Source: Syntrophaceae bacterium UBA6078
Lineage (GTDB): Bacteria > Desulfobacterota > Syntrophia > Syntrophales > UBA2210
Assembly: GCA_002428735.1 (NCBI GenBank)
Contig: DIXO01000050.1
Coordinates: 1-64,000, forward strand
Direction: 5' to 3'
Length of the DNA stretch: 64,000 nt
A program made the position numbers and the translations under genes. Below the pieces are notes generated by a model. The model saw nothing but the letters and a program-made list of their open reading frames with translations. It was not told where the DNA came from and made no database searches. The number at the start of each line of letters is the position of its first letter. Position 1 is the stretch's first letter. This document shows positions 8,885 to 16,050 of the stretch, in pieces.

Positions 8885-10030
8885 TTATTTTTTGAAAGGA
8901 GCCAGCGCCGTCCTTCCGATACCCGCCTTGGCTATCTCCGCCGTGCCACCTGCAGGGACGGTCACCATGGCGTCTCTGAAGAGCCGCTGAATGGCATATT
9001 CTCTCATGATCCCGTAAGAACCGTGAATCTCGATCGCCTTCTTCGCCGCCTCTACCGCCGCGTTGCAGGTATAGTACTTTGCCATGCTGGTTTCCGTGTC
9101 GCAGCGCATGTTCTGATCCTTCATCCAGTTCACCCGGTAGTTGAGCAGCCGGCAGATATCCAACTGGGTGTATATCTCGGCCATGTGAAACTGGATAGCC
9201 TGGAGCGTCGCGATGGGCTTGCCGTACAGCACCCGTTCGTTTGCGAACTTTGCCGCTTCCTCGTAAACCGCCTGCAGAATGCCGAGGCCAACCGCGGCCA
9301 TCCCGGTCCTTCCTGTTTCGCTGATCGTCTTGAGACCCACTGTGAGTCCCTGGCCCTCGGCGCCGAGAAGATTTTTCTTCGGAACTTCGCAGTTATCAAA
9401 TACCCACTCCCCCGTATTCGCGCCCCGAAGGCCGAATTTGTTCTCTTTTCTCCCCAGCTTGGCGCCGGGGGTTCCCTTGTCGATGATGAAGGCGCTCAGT
9501 CCCTTGGCCCCCTCGCCTGTCTTGGCAACCATAATCCAGAAATCAGAGAGATGGGAGTTCGTGATGAAACATTTTCGACCGTTGATTATATAAGTGTCAC
9601 CCTTTAATTCGGCGGTGCATTTCATCCCGATGACATCGGAACCGCCGGCCGGGTCGGTAACGCCGACCGTGCCGAAGGTTTCCCCGGCCGCGAGGGGAGG
9701 AAGGTACTTCTTCTTCTGCTCGTCCGTGCCGAAGTCGCTAAGGGCGGCGCATGCCATGTGATGCACCTGCATGGACATGGGGAAGGCGGCACAGACTCGT
9801 CCCAGCTCTTCCAGAACGATATTTCTGGCAAGATATCCCATGCCGACTCCGCCGAACTCCGGCGGTGTGATAATCCCGGTAATACCCACCTGCGCCATGG
9901 GTTTCATGAGCTCCACAGGAAACTCGCCGGTCTCTTCCATTTTCTCCATTTTCGGAGGAATCTCGCTCTCCGCAAATTCACGGACGGCTTTTCTCAACAT
10001 CTCTTCTCTTTCGGTAAATGCGAATTCCAT
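8885..10030 (-). CDS. acyl-CoA dehydrogenase family flavoenzyme lacking the usual catalytic glutamate
   Basis: A 381-residue FAD-dependent acyl-CoA dehydrogenase-fold protein of normal length. N-terminal helical, middle beta (TDPAGGSD, the FAD/substrate segment) and C-terminal helical domains are all present, with IHGSYG near the end. At the position of the medium-chain enzyme's catalytic Glu (YEGT) this protein has AGGT. The alternative Glu position used by isovaleryl-CoA dehydrogenase is also Gly (TGRTG). Benzoate-degrading anaerobes have cyclohexenecarboxyl-CoA dehydrogenases that lack this Glu and use another base, so an alicyclic or other unusual acyl-CoA substrate is possible. AAGGAG precedes the ATG. 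It is the first gene of the etfBA operon. Confidence 0.85.
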   Translation of the reverse strand: MEFAFTEREEMLRKAVREFAESEIPPKMEKMEETGEFPVELMKPMAQVGITGIITPPEFGGVGMGYLARNIVLEELGRVCAAFPMSMQVHHMACAALSDFGTDEQKKKYLPPLAAGETFGTVGVTDPAGGSDVIGMKCTAELKGDTYIINGRKCFITNSHLSDFWIMVAKTGEGAKGLSAFIIDKGTPGAKLGRKENKFGLRGANTGEWVFDNCEVPKKNLLGAEGQGLTVGLKTISETGRTGMAAVGLGILQAVYEEAAKFANERVLYGKPIATLQAIQFHMAEIYTQLDICRLLNYRVNWMKDQNMRCDTETSMAKYYTCNAAVEAAKKAIEIHGSYGIMREYAIQRLFRDAMVTVPAGGTAEIAKAGIGRTALAPFKK

Positions 10031-10069
10031 ACTTCATCTCCTTGTACGTTTATTGATTGTAGAGCAGCA

Positions 10070-10101
10070 ACCGCTCCTTAAAATAGCGCATATGGAGCGG
10101 T
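10070..10101. promoter_or_regulatory. inverted repeat upstream of the acyl-CoA dehydrogenase-etfBA operon
   Basis: ACCGCTCC (10070-10077) and GGAGCGGT (10094-10101) are perfect inverted repeats 16 bases apart, 40-70 bases before the first start codon of the operon. It could be an operator or a 5'-leader hairpin. No cognate regulator gene is adjacent. Confidence 0.3.
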
Positions 10102-10261
10102 ACCTTCGGACCATCCCGGATCGGGAAAAAAATTGATCGATCCGTATCGCGCCCCATGCGTTCGCGCCAAGCGAAACTGAATTATCATAAAAAGAAACAA
10201 GATGACACAGAATTCTATATATGTCGCCATGCTGCGGTATCAATTGAGGGTTCGCACCACT

Positions 10262-11848
10262 TTACGCATGGACCCGATTGTTCTGTGTCCAGCGCCACTC
10301 CAGGGCGTCCACCGCGGGCACTGCCTCAAGGTATCCGGCGGCGACAAAATCTTTTATAGTGCTCCGGACCAGGACGGGATCGAATCCGGTCGCGTCGCTG
10401 AGCCGGGAGCAGAGCGTATCGACAGCGCTGTTTTCGGACAGATGGTCGACGGAACAATGACCGTAGGTTTCGATCAGGTCTTCGGAAAGAAGCCGGTAGG
10501 TAAACCGCATCCTGAAGTGACCCCCTACCCGCAGATTATTCTCGGGCAGGCCTCGTCCTGCTCGGTAATCACGCACCTGCTGTTCCCATTCTTCTTGTAT
10601 TTCAGCGTTAAACGCCGCCACAAATGCCTCCATCGCTTCGGGGGAAAGATGGGACGTTCTGACAATGGCGCTGTTTGCGTCATACCGCGTCCAGTCGTCG
10701 GTCAGAATCTCGAGGTCGTACTCCTCGATCTTCTCCCGCACGTCGGTACCGGGGAAAGGCGCAAGAAAATGATAGCCGTACGCTATCCCCAGGCTCTGCG
10801 CGAATGCACGGGTGTCCGCGAGGGTCTCCGGCGACTCGCCCGGAAGACCCACCATGAAGGAAGCATGCGCGAAAATTCCTGCTTCCTTGCACAGCGTGAC
10901 CGCATTTCGCGCCTGATCGAGAGTGATTCCTTTCCTGACGCGCCTGAGCATCTCCGGGTTGCCGGATTCGATGCCGAAGCTGACGGCGTCGCATCCGGCA
11001 TCCCGCATCAGTTCCAAAGTTTCCCGGTCGACCGTATTGACGCGTGCGAAGGCGCTCCACGTGAAATTGAGGCCCCGGGCCAGGATCTGCCTGCATACCT
11101 CTTGAACGCGCCGCTTATTCGAGGTGAACAGGTCGTCCGCCACGTTGATCCGGGAGATGCCGTACGAAAGGATCTCCTCTATTTCGTCCATGACGGACTC
11201 CACCCACCGGTAGCGGACCTTTTTGCCGACCATCCGTCTGCCCTGGCAGAAGATGCACGCGTTCGGACATCCCCGGCTCGTAATGATGCTTACCGGGAAA
11301 CCGAGCGCCCGATAGCGCGACAGCGGGAGCAGATGCCGCGCCGGGCGGGGAATGGAATCGAGATCGTCGATCAGTTCCCTCGGTTCCGTGATGACGATTG
11401 TATCGTCCCCCCTGAAGGCGATTCCCCGTATGCCGGACCATCCGGAACGGTCAGCAAGTCGAGGGACCAGTTCCATGATGGTCCGCTCCCCTTCTCCCAT
11501 AACCAGGAGATCTATTTCAGGATATGTCTCAAGGGTTCTCTCGGCATCGAACGAAACGTGGGGACCGCCCATGACGGTCAGGATGGAGGGGCGGTGCCGT
11601 TTGGCGGTTCGCAGGATATCCGCGGCGACGGGGAAATTCATGGTAACCGATGTGGATCCCACCACGTCCGGTTCGAATGTGTCCAGCTCAGCCTGGAGTT
11701 TTTCCGGAGTGTAGCGGGACACGATATAATCAATGATCCTGACCCGGCACCCGGCAGCCTCAAAGGCGGCCGCCACGTAAGAAACCCCCAGAGGAGGCGC
11801 CGGGGCCTCCTCAAGGGGGTAGGGCGGGGCGACGATGGCTACCTTCAT
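10262..11848 (-). CDS. B12-binding domain radical SAM protein
   Basis: A 528-residue class B radical SAM enzyme. The N-terminal 130 residues form a cobalamin-binding Rossmann domain (VAIVAPPYPLEEAPAPP start, then TVMGGPH and VMGEGE). The radical SAM barrel follows, with the [4Fe-4S] motif CPNACIFC at Cys194, Cys198 and Cys201. The C-terminal 130 residues are helical. Relatives methylate or rearrange unreactive carbons in lipids, pigments and antibiotics (BchE and HpnP types), and the substrate here is not evident. The gene is on the minus strand just downstream of an acyltransferase gene with a 39-base gap, so a lipid-related role is possible but unproven. Confidence 0.88.
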   Translation of the reverse strand: MKVAIVAPPYPLEEAPAPPLGVSYVAAAFEAAGCRVRIIDYIVSRYTPEKLQAELDTFEPDVVGSTSVTMNFPVAADILRTAKRHRPSILTVMGGPHVSFDAERTLETYPEIDLLVMGEGERTIMELVPRLADRSGWSGIRGIAFRGDDTIVITEPRELIDDLDSIPRPARHLLPLSRYRALGFPVSIITSRGCPNACIFCQGRRMVGKKVRYRWVESVMDEIEEILSYGISRINVADDLFTSNKRRVQEVCRQILARGLNFTWSAFARVNTVDRETLELMRDAGCDAVSFGIESGNPEMLRRVRKGITLDQARNAVTLCKEAGIFAHASFMVGLPGESPETLADTRAFAQSLGIAYGYHFLAPFPGTDVREKIEEYDLEILTDDWTRYDANSAIVRTSHLSPEAMEAFVAAFNAEIQEEWEQQVRDYRAGRGLPENNLRVGGHFRMRFTYRLLSEDLIETYGHCSVDHLSENSAVDTLCSRLSDATGFDPVLVRSTIKDFVAAGYLEAVPAVDALEWRWTQNNRVHA

Positions 11849-11887
11849 AGGCGAGCGGGACTCCTCAGCATATTCGCAACCTTCCTT

Positions 11888-12817
11888 TCATAAACCCTGG
11901 CTCTTTTCCTGAGATTGCATTTCGTATTGATCCATAAGAGAGGCGATCAACACATCTTTTTCACGCCACAGTTGAGCCACCCACTCTTGAAACCGCCGCC
12001 TGAAATCGGGATCATTCTGGTAATCCCCATGAATAAACTCCTTGGGTATCACGCGTTTTTTTACCCGCGCCGCAATCCGTGACACGCGCCCGCAGAGAAA
12101 ATCCCAGAAGGTGGCGGGGCCGTCAGGGTAAAAGATCGTAACGTCGAGCATTGTCGTGATCCTCCCCGCCATGGCGCTGACGGCGAAGGCAAAGCCCCCG
12201 GCCCGCGGACGGAGGAGATGGCGGTACGGGGATTCCTGTTTCCTGTGTTTCCCGGGGGTAAAACGCGTCCCCTCGATAAAATTGAGGATGGAAACAGGGG
12301 TGTGACGGTAGCGTTCGCATACCCGCCGGGTCGTCTCCAGATCGGTGCCGTGGAGTTCGGGGTGCTGTCTGAGAAATTCTTTTGGATACCGTTTCATGAA
12401 GGGATAATCGAGAGCCCACCAGGCGGTGCCGAGGATGGGCACCCAGAACAGTTCTTGCTTGAGAAAAAATTTCGGAAAGGGGATGCGGCCGGTAAAGATC
12501 TTGAGGAGGACAATGATGTCCGTCCAGGCTTGGTGGTTGCTGTTGACGAAATACCACTCGTCCAGACTCAGGTCATCGGTCCCCTCCACATTCCATTCGA
12601 TCCTCTGGGTCAGTTTCAGGACAAGCAGAACCCCTTTGATCCACCAGTGGATCGTCCCCATCAGCATCCGGGCGCAGAGGCGCTGCCAGGCGGGAAAGCG
12701 TATGAGAAATTTCAACAGCGCCAGGATATACAGGGGGATCGCAAACACAAAGGTGTTCAGCGAGGCCAGGAGAACGGACATCACTCCCAGGAGATATGGC
12801 GGCAGAAAGGACAGCAT
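11888..12817 (-). CDS. lysophospholipid acyltransferase family protein (YihG/PlsC type)
   Basis: A 309-residue membrane-associated acyltransferase. An N-terminal hydrophobic region (about residues 5-38) is followed by the catalytic H-x4-D motif NHQAWTD (His95, Asp100) and the substrate motif FIEGTRFTP near residue 180. These are the hallmarks of PlsC-like enzymes that acylate lysophosphatidic acid or related lipids, and the NHQAWTD/EGTRF form resembles E. coli YihG. The ribosome site TTAGGAAACAGG precedes the ATG. It ends nine bases before the lemA gene's 3' end region and is followed by the B12 radical SAM gene on the same strand. Confidence 0.85.
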   Translation of the reverse strand: MLSFLPPYLLGVMSVLLASLNTFVFAIPLYILALLKFLIRFPAWQRLCARMLMGTIHWWIKGVLLVLKLTQRIEWNVEGTDDLSLDEWYFVNSNHQAWTDIIVLLKIFTGRIPFPKFFLKQELFWVPILGTAWWALDYPFMKRYPKEFLRQHPELHGTDLETTRRVCERYRHTPVSILNFIEGTRFTPGKHRKQESPYRHLLRPRAGGFAFAVSAMAGRITTMLDVTIFYPDGPATFWDFLCGRVSRIAARVKKRVIPKEFIHGDYQNDPDFRRRFQEWVAQLWREKDVLIASLMDQYEMQSQEKSQGL

Positions 12818-12825
12818 CCTGTTTC

Positions 12826-13401
12826 CTAAAACTTGACCGCCGGGGTAGCCTGGGCGGATTCGGGAACCTCGAAGAACTCCGCCTTCGTAAAACCGAACAT
12901 CCCCGCCAGCAGATTGGCCGGGAAGGTTCTGATCCTGACATTGTACGCTCTCACCGTCTCATTGTAGCGTCTCCTTTCGACGGCAATGCGGTTCTCCGTG
13001 CCGGCCAGTTCATCCTGAAGCCTGATGAAGTTCTGGTCCGACTTGATATCGGGGTAGCGCTCCACGGTGACGAGCAGCCTGCTCAGTGCACTGGTGAGCT
13101 CCTGGTTCGCCTCGATCTTCTCGGGGATGCTCTTCGCCCCGCCCACCTTGGCCCGGGCCTCGGTGACGCCGATGAAGACCTGCCGTTCCTGCTGGGCGAA
13201 TCCCTTCACCGTCTCGACGAGATTGGGGATCAGGTCGTAGCGCCTCTGCAACTGGTTTTCCACCTGGGCCCATGCCGCCTTTACCCCCTCGTCGAGGGTG
13301 ACAAAGGTGTTGTACGTCCCCTTGATGCCGGAATAGAACATCAACAGGACAACCACGATCACCCCCACGGCGATCAAAAGATTCCTCTTGCCTTTCGTCA
13401 T
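12826..13401 (-). CDS. lemA: LemA family protein
   Basis: A 191-residue LemA protein. One N-terminal transmembrane helix (NLLIAVGVIVVVLLMF) leaves a long extracytoplasmic alpha-helical domain with the family segments YNTFVTLDEGVKAAWAQVEN, RRYDLIPNLVETV and YNETVRAYN. Function is not established for the family. Genes for LemA commonly sit beside TPM-domain (YgcG-like) genes, as here, with a nucleotidyltransferase gene in between. Two ATG codons lie close together. The second (13401) is chosen because GGGAGGAGT is then at a nine-base spacing, whereas the first would leave only three bases. Confidence 0.92.
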   Translation of the reverse strand: MTKGKRNLLIAVGVIVVVLLMFYSGIKGTYNTFVTLDEGVKAAWAQVENQLQRRYDLIPNLVETVKGFAQQERQVFIGVTEARAKVGGAKSIPEKIEANQELTSALSRLLVTVERYPDIKSDQNFIRLQDELAGTENRIAVERRRYNETVRAYNVRIRTFPANLLAGMFGFTKAEFFEVPESAQATPAVKF

Positions 13402-13516
13402 CTCCATACTCCTCCCTGGCAACCTAAAATTGAGTGTGTATTATTTCCGTCTGGAACTGAAATTCAGTAGCACACCATGTCCCGTGTGGCGAGGACCGGT
13501 CCCTCAAGAAATCCCG

Positions 13517-14239
13517 TTATTCCAGTTCATCCACCACTCCCCGCAATCTTCTTACCTCCGCCAGATACGCCATAAAAATATCCTGCGTCTCAGAGGGCGG
13601 GACTTTACCCCCTTCCTTCATGTCCAGGCACCGCATGAAGACGCCCGCGTCAACGGGATACTCGCGGGCGAGCGCCTCCACAACCTCCCGCCGGGAAAAA
13701 GGAATTTCCCGGCCCTTGAGATAGAGAAGCCCCCCAAAGATGGATATAAGAGCTGTTATCGACTCCCCTATCAGGTCCCTCAGCCTTCGGGGTCTTCCCT
13801 CAGTCTCCAGAAATCGCTCCCTCAGAAGGAGGAGCTTACCCATGATCTCGCGTTCACATTGGAGCCGCAGGTGACACGGCTCGAATGAGAGGTCTCGCAG
13901 TACATCCTCACCGTACGCGAGAACATACCCTTTCTGCATGTTGAGAAATTCAAGCGGATACGAATCAAGGGAGGATGCAATGTAGGGCCGTGTCATAAAC
14001 AGCGGGGTGGCCACGCCTTTTTTGCGCCATCGGGAAACCGGTTTCAGCGCTCTGTCCAGGTGGTCGATGGCCTCCTCGGATAAGACAATCAGGAAATTGA
14101 GATCTGATTTTCCCGGCCGGTAATCTTTCCCCGCTCCGCTGCCGTAGAGAATGACCGATACGAGACCGTCGCCGTAGATTTCCCTGTAATCATGGGTAAT
14201 ATCGGAAAATATCTCTTCCGGTTTCTCTATTTTTGCCAT
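13517..14239 (-). CDS. nucleotidyltransferase-domain protein
   Basis: A 240-residue protein whose N-terminal 100 residues resemble the minimal nucleotidyltransferase fold. ILYGSGAGKDYRPGKSDLNF is the GS...D-x-D region, but the second acidic position is Asn (SDLN), so metal binding may be weakened. The remaining 140 residues are mostly helical, like the four-helix domains attached to such proteins. The substrate is unknown. It lies between the lemA and TPM-domain genes on the same strand and is presumably co-transcribed. The ATG at 14239 follows GGAGG at 11 bases. A GTG at 14257 is an alternative. Confidence 0.7.
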   Translation of the reverse strand: MAKIEKPEEIFSDITHDYREIYGDGLVSVILYGSGAGKDYRPGKSDLNFLIVLSEEAIDHLDRALKPVSRWRKKGVATPLFMTRPYIASSLDSYPLEFLNMQKGYVLAYGEDVLRDLSFEPCHLRLQCEREIMGKLLLLRERFLETEGRPRRLRDLIGESITALISIFGGLLYLKGREIPFSRREVVEALAREYPVDAGVFMRCLDMKEGGKVPPSETQDIFMAYLAEVRRLRGVVDELE

Positions 14240-14272
14240 GGTTCTCACTTCCTCCACTATTCTGAAACAGGG

Positions 14273-15034
14273 TTAAAATCCCCGCCCGGCGCCACCTCCC
14301 CCGCTCATGCCGCCGCCGAAACCACCGAAACCACCGCCACCGAAACCACCAAACCCACCCCCCCTGCCGCCCCCCATGAGGAGCATGAGAAATATAAAAG
14401 GGAGGAGCCGTCTGCCCTGTCTGGTCCCCAGGAGCAGGAACATGACAATCAGAAACATGACCAGGGAGAGAACACTTCCGCCACTGTTCTGTGGCGGCTG
14501 AGGCTGCCGGCGCGTCTGCGCCACCCCCGTCAGTTCAACGCCGGCTTCTTTGGCGATCACCGACGAAACGACGGCCATGGCGCTCGAAAGACCTTTATCG
14601 TAATCACCTGCCTTCAGATGGGGAATCACGTACCGGTCCAGAATCTCTCCCACCAGTCCGTCGGGAAGAATCCCCTCAACGCCGTATCCCGTTTCGATCC
14701 GGACCCTTCGCTCACTCACGGCAAGGAATATGAGGACCCCTTTGTCCTCCCCCTTCGCGCCGATCCCCCACGCCTCATACAGCCGGTTCGCGTAATCGTC
14801 GGGATCGTCCCCGCCGACATCCTTCACGGTGGCCACCACGACCGACGTTCCCGTCTTTGCAAGAACCTCCCGGGCCAGAGATTCCATGGCCTGGGTGTTC
14901 CGCGGCGAGATGACTGCCGCAAAATCGTTGATTGCGCCCGTCGGTCTCGGGAAATCCCCGCTTCCGTACACACACGTGGCGATCAGAAGCGCTGCCACTA
15001 CCGCGGTGAATACGATTCCTGTCCCTTTCTTCAC
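14273..15034 (-). CDS. TPM-domain (YgcG-like) membrane protein with Gly-rich tail
   Basis: A 253-residue exported protein. It has a signal peptide (about 1-25), a TPM domain (about 30-165; NDFAAVISP, GVLIFLAVSERRVRIETGYG, LPDG), a transmembrane helix near 195-212 and a C-terminal tail made almost only of Gly and Phe repeats (GGFGG units), as in many YgcG-like proteins. Plant TPM proteins (TLP18.3) act in photosystem II repair and have phosphatase activity, but the bacterial role is unknown. It is the first gene of the set TPM-nucleotidyltransferase-lemA, a frequent pairing of TPM and LemA proteins at the cell envelope. Confidence 0.88.
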   Translation of the reverse strand: MKKGTGIVFTAVVAALLIATCVYGSGDFPRPTGAINDFAAVISPRNTQAMESLAREVLAKTGTSVVVATVKDVGGDDPDDYANRLYEAWGIGAKGEDKGVLIFLAVSERRVRIETGYGVEGILPDGLVGEILDRYVIPHLKAGDYDKGLSSAMAVVSSVIAKEAGVELTGVAQTRRQPQPPQNSGGSVLSLVMFLIVMFLLLGTRQGRRLLPFIFLMLLMGGGRGGGFGGFGGGGFGGFGGGMSGGGGAGRGF

Positions 15035-15134
15035 ATCAGTTTCCTTTGTCAGCGCTGCGGATGTCCTTTTGTGCCATAACTGAGGATCACACGCAACCCT
15101 TTTTCACGGGCCGTTTTTGGACTGGTTTTTGGAC

Positions 15135-15161
15135 TTGACATCAACCGTAAAGTACTATAGT
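15135..15161 (+). promoter_or_regulatory. candidate sigma-70 promoter of rpsT
   Basis: TTGACA (15135-15140) and TATAGT (15156-15161) stand 15 bases apart, about 40 bases before the rpsT start. Both boxes are near consensus but the spacer is shorter than the usual 17, so this is a candidate only. Confidence 0.45.
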
Positions 15162-15199
15162 AAATGCACCTTCAAAACTGCGCCAGGGAGGAGTTATTT

Positions 15200-15463
15200 T
15201 TGGCAAACCACAAATCCGCGGAAAAAAGGGCCCGTCAGGGTGAGAAAAGACGAATGAGAAATGCCTCGGCGCGATCCCGTGTCAAGACGGCCGTCAAGGC
15301 GACGCTCAAGTCCGTTGAAGAAAAAGATAGTGAGAAGTCCAGAGCGGTCCTGCTTGACACAACGAAGACGATAGCAAAGGCGGCCGCGAAGGGTATATTC
15401 CACAGGAACACCGCCGCCCGCAAGATATCACGGCTGGCAAAGAAGGTAAACGCTCTGGGCTAG
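15200..15463 (+). CDS. rpsT: 30S ribosomal protein S20
   Basis: An 87-residue S20 protein starting with the family N-terminus LANHKSAEKRARQ (initiator Met from TTG) and rich in Lys and Arg, as expected of a 16S rRNA-binding primary assembly protein. A TTG start is chosen because the conserved sequence begins there and AGGGAGGAG lies seven bases upstream. The open frame extends to an ATG at 15164, but that would add 12 unrelated residues over the ribosome site. S20 genes in E. coli also use a rare start codon and are autoregulated at translation. The stop is only two bases from the convergent lptE stop. Confidence 0.95.
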   Translation: MANHKSAEKRARQGEKRRMRNASARSRVKTAVKATLKSVEEKDSEKSRAVLLDTTKTIAKAAAKGIFHRNTAARKISRLAKKVNALG

Positions 15464-15465
15464 TG

Positions 15466-15981
15466 TCAGAATCCCGACATCATGTTCCGATAGGCCTTGT
15501 CGGCCATATCAACCGACAGTTTCTTGAGAGCGTCTTCTTTGTTGGTGGCGGTTGTGGTAGTGCTGGCCGCCACCGTATAGGCCTGGCTCCCCGTGAGGCC
15601 GCTGTCCATCCAGATAATCTCGCCGTTGTCTGTCCTCTTGAATAGTAACTCCAGGGTCATGTAGACACGATCTTCTTTTGCCACGTCAGCGCTGCTGTAG
15701 GCAAGATGGCCCGTGGTGATGCTCGCTATCCTTCCCGTCAGCGATACATCAGCCTCGCCCACGCTCGCAACGGGCGTGAATCTGCTCCCTCTCCTGAACC
15801 GGCTGAAAAAGGCGTTCCTCACATAGTTTTCGACATTCGCTTCGCTCGTGCTGTTGGATATCGCCCCTATGAACACCTTCTGCAGGGTGGCATCAATGTG
15901 CTCGCCGCCCGGCGCAAAATGATACCCGCATCCCGCGCAGGCAAGTATCATTACAACCGATATGATCCATGCAGCTTTCAT
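15466..15981 (-). CDS. lptE: LptE-like LPS assembly lipoprotein
   Basis: A 171-residue lipoprotein: signal peptide followed by ACAGC at the modified Cys and then GYHF, the N-terminus typical of LptE. LptE plugs the LptD barrel in the outer membrane and helps insert lipopolysaccharide. The body has the family pattern (FIGAISNSTSEANVE, LTGRIASI). The Cys at the -3 position of the lipobox is less usual, so lipidation is probable, not certain. GGAG precedes the ATG. It is encoded downstream of leuS on the same strand, a leuS-lptE arrangement seen in many Gram-negative bacteria, and overlaps no other gene. Confidence 0.85.
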   Translation of the reverse strand: MKAAWIISVVMILACAGCGYHFAPGGEHIDATLQKVFIGAISNSTSEANVENYVRNAFFSRFRRGSRFTPVASVGEADVSLTGRIASITTGHLAYSSADVAKEDRVYMTLELLFKRTDNGEIIWMDSGLTGSQAYTVAASTTTTATNKEDALKKLSVDMADKAYRNMMSGF

Positions 15982-16050
15982 GAGAAACTCCTTCTCTCAA
16001 CGGGATATCCGTCCCATGCAGACCTGCCGTTGCCATAGTCGGAATTCCGG

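Noticed and set aside
10202..11893. 563-codon open frame on the plus strand opposite the B12 radical SAM gene.
   Set aside because: The minus-strand protein has clear domains and cluster Cys; the plus-strand translation shows none.
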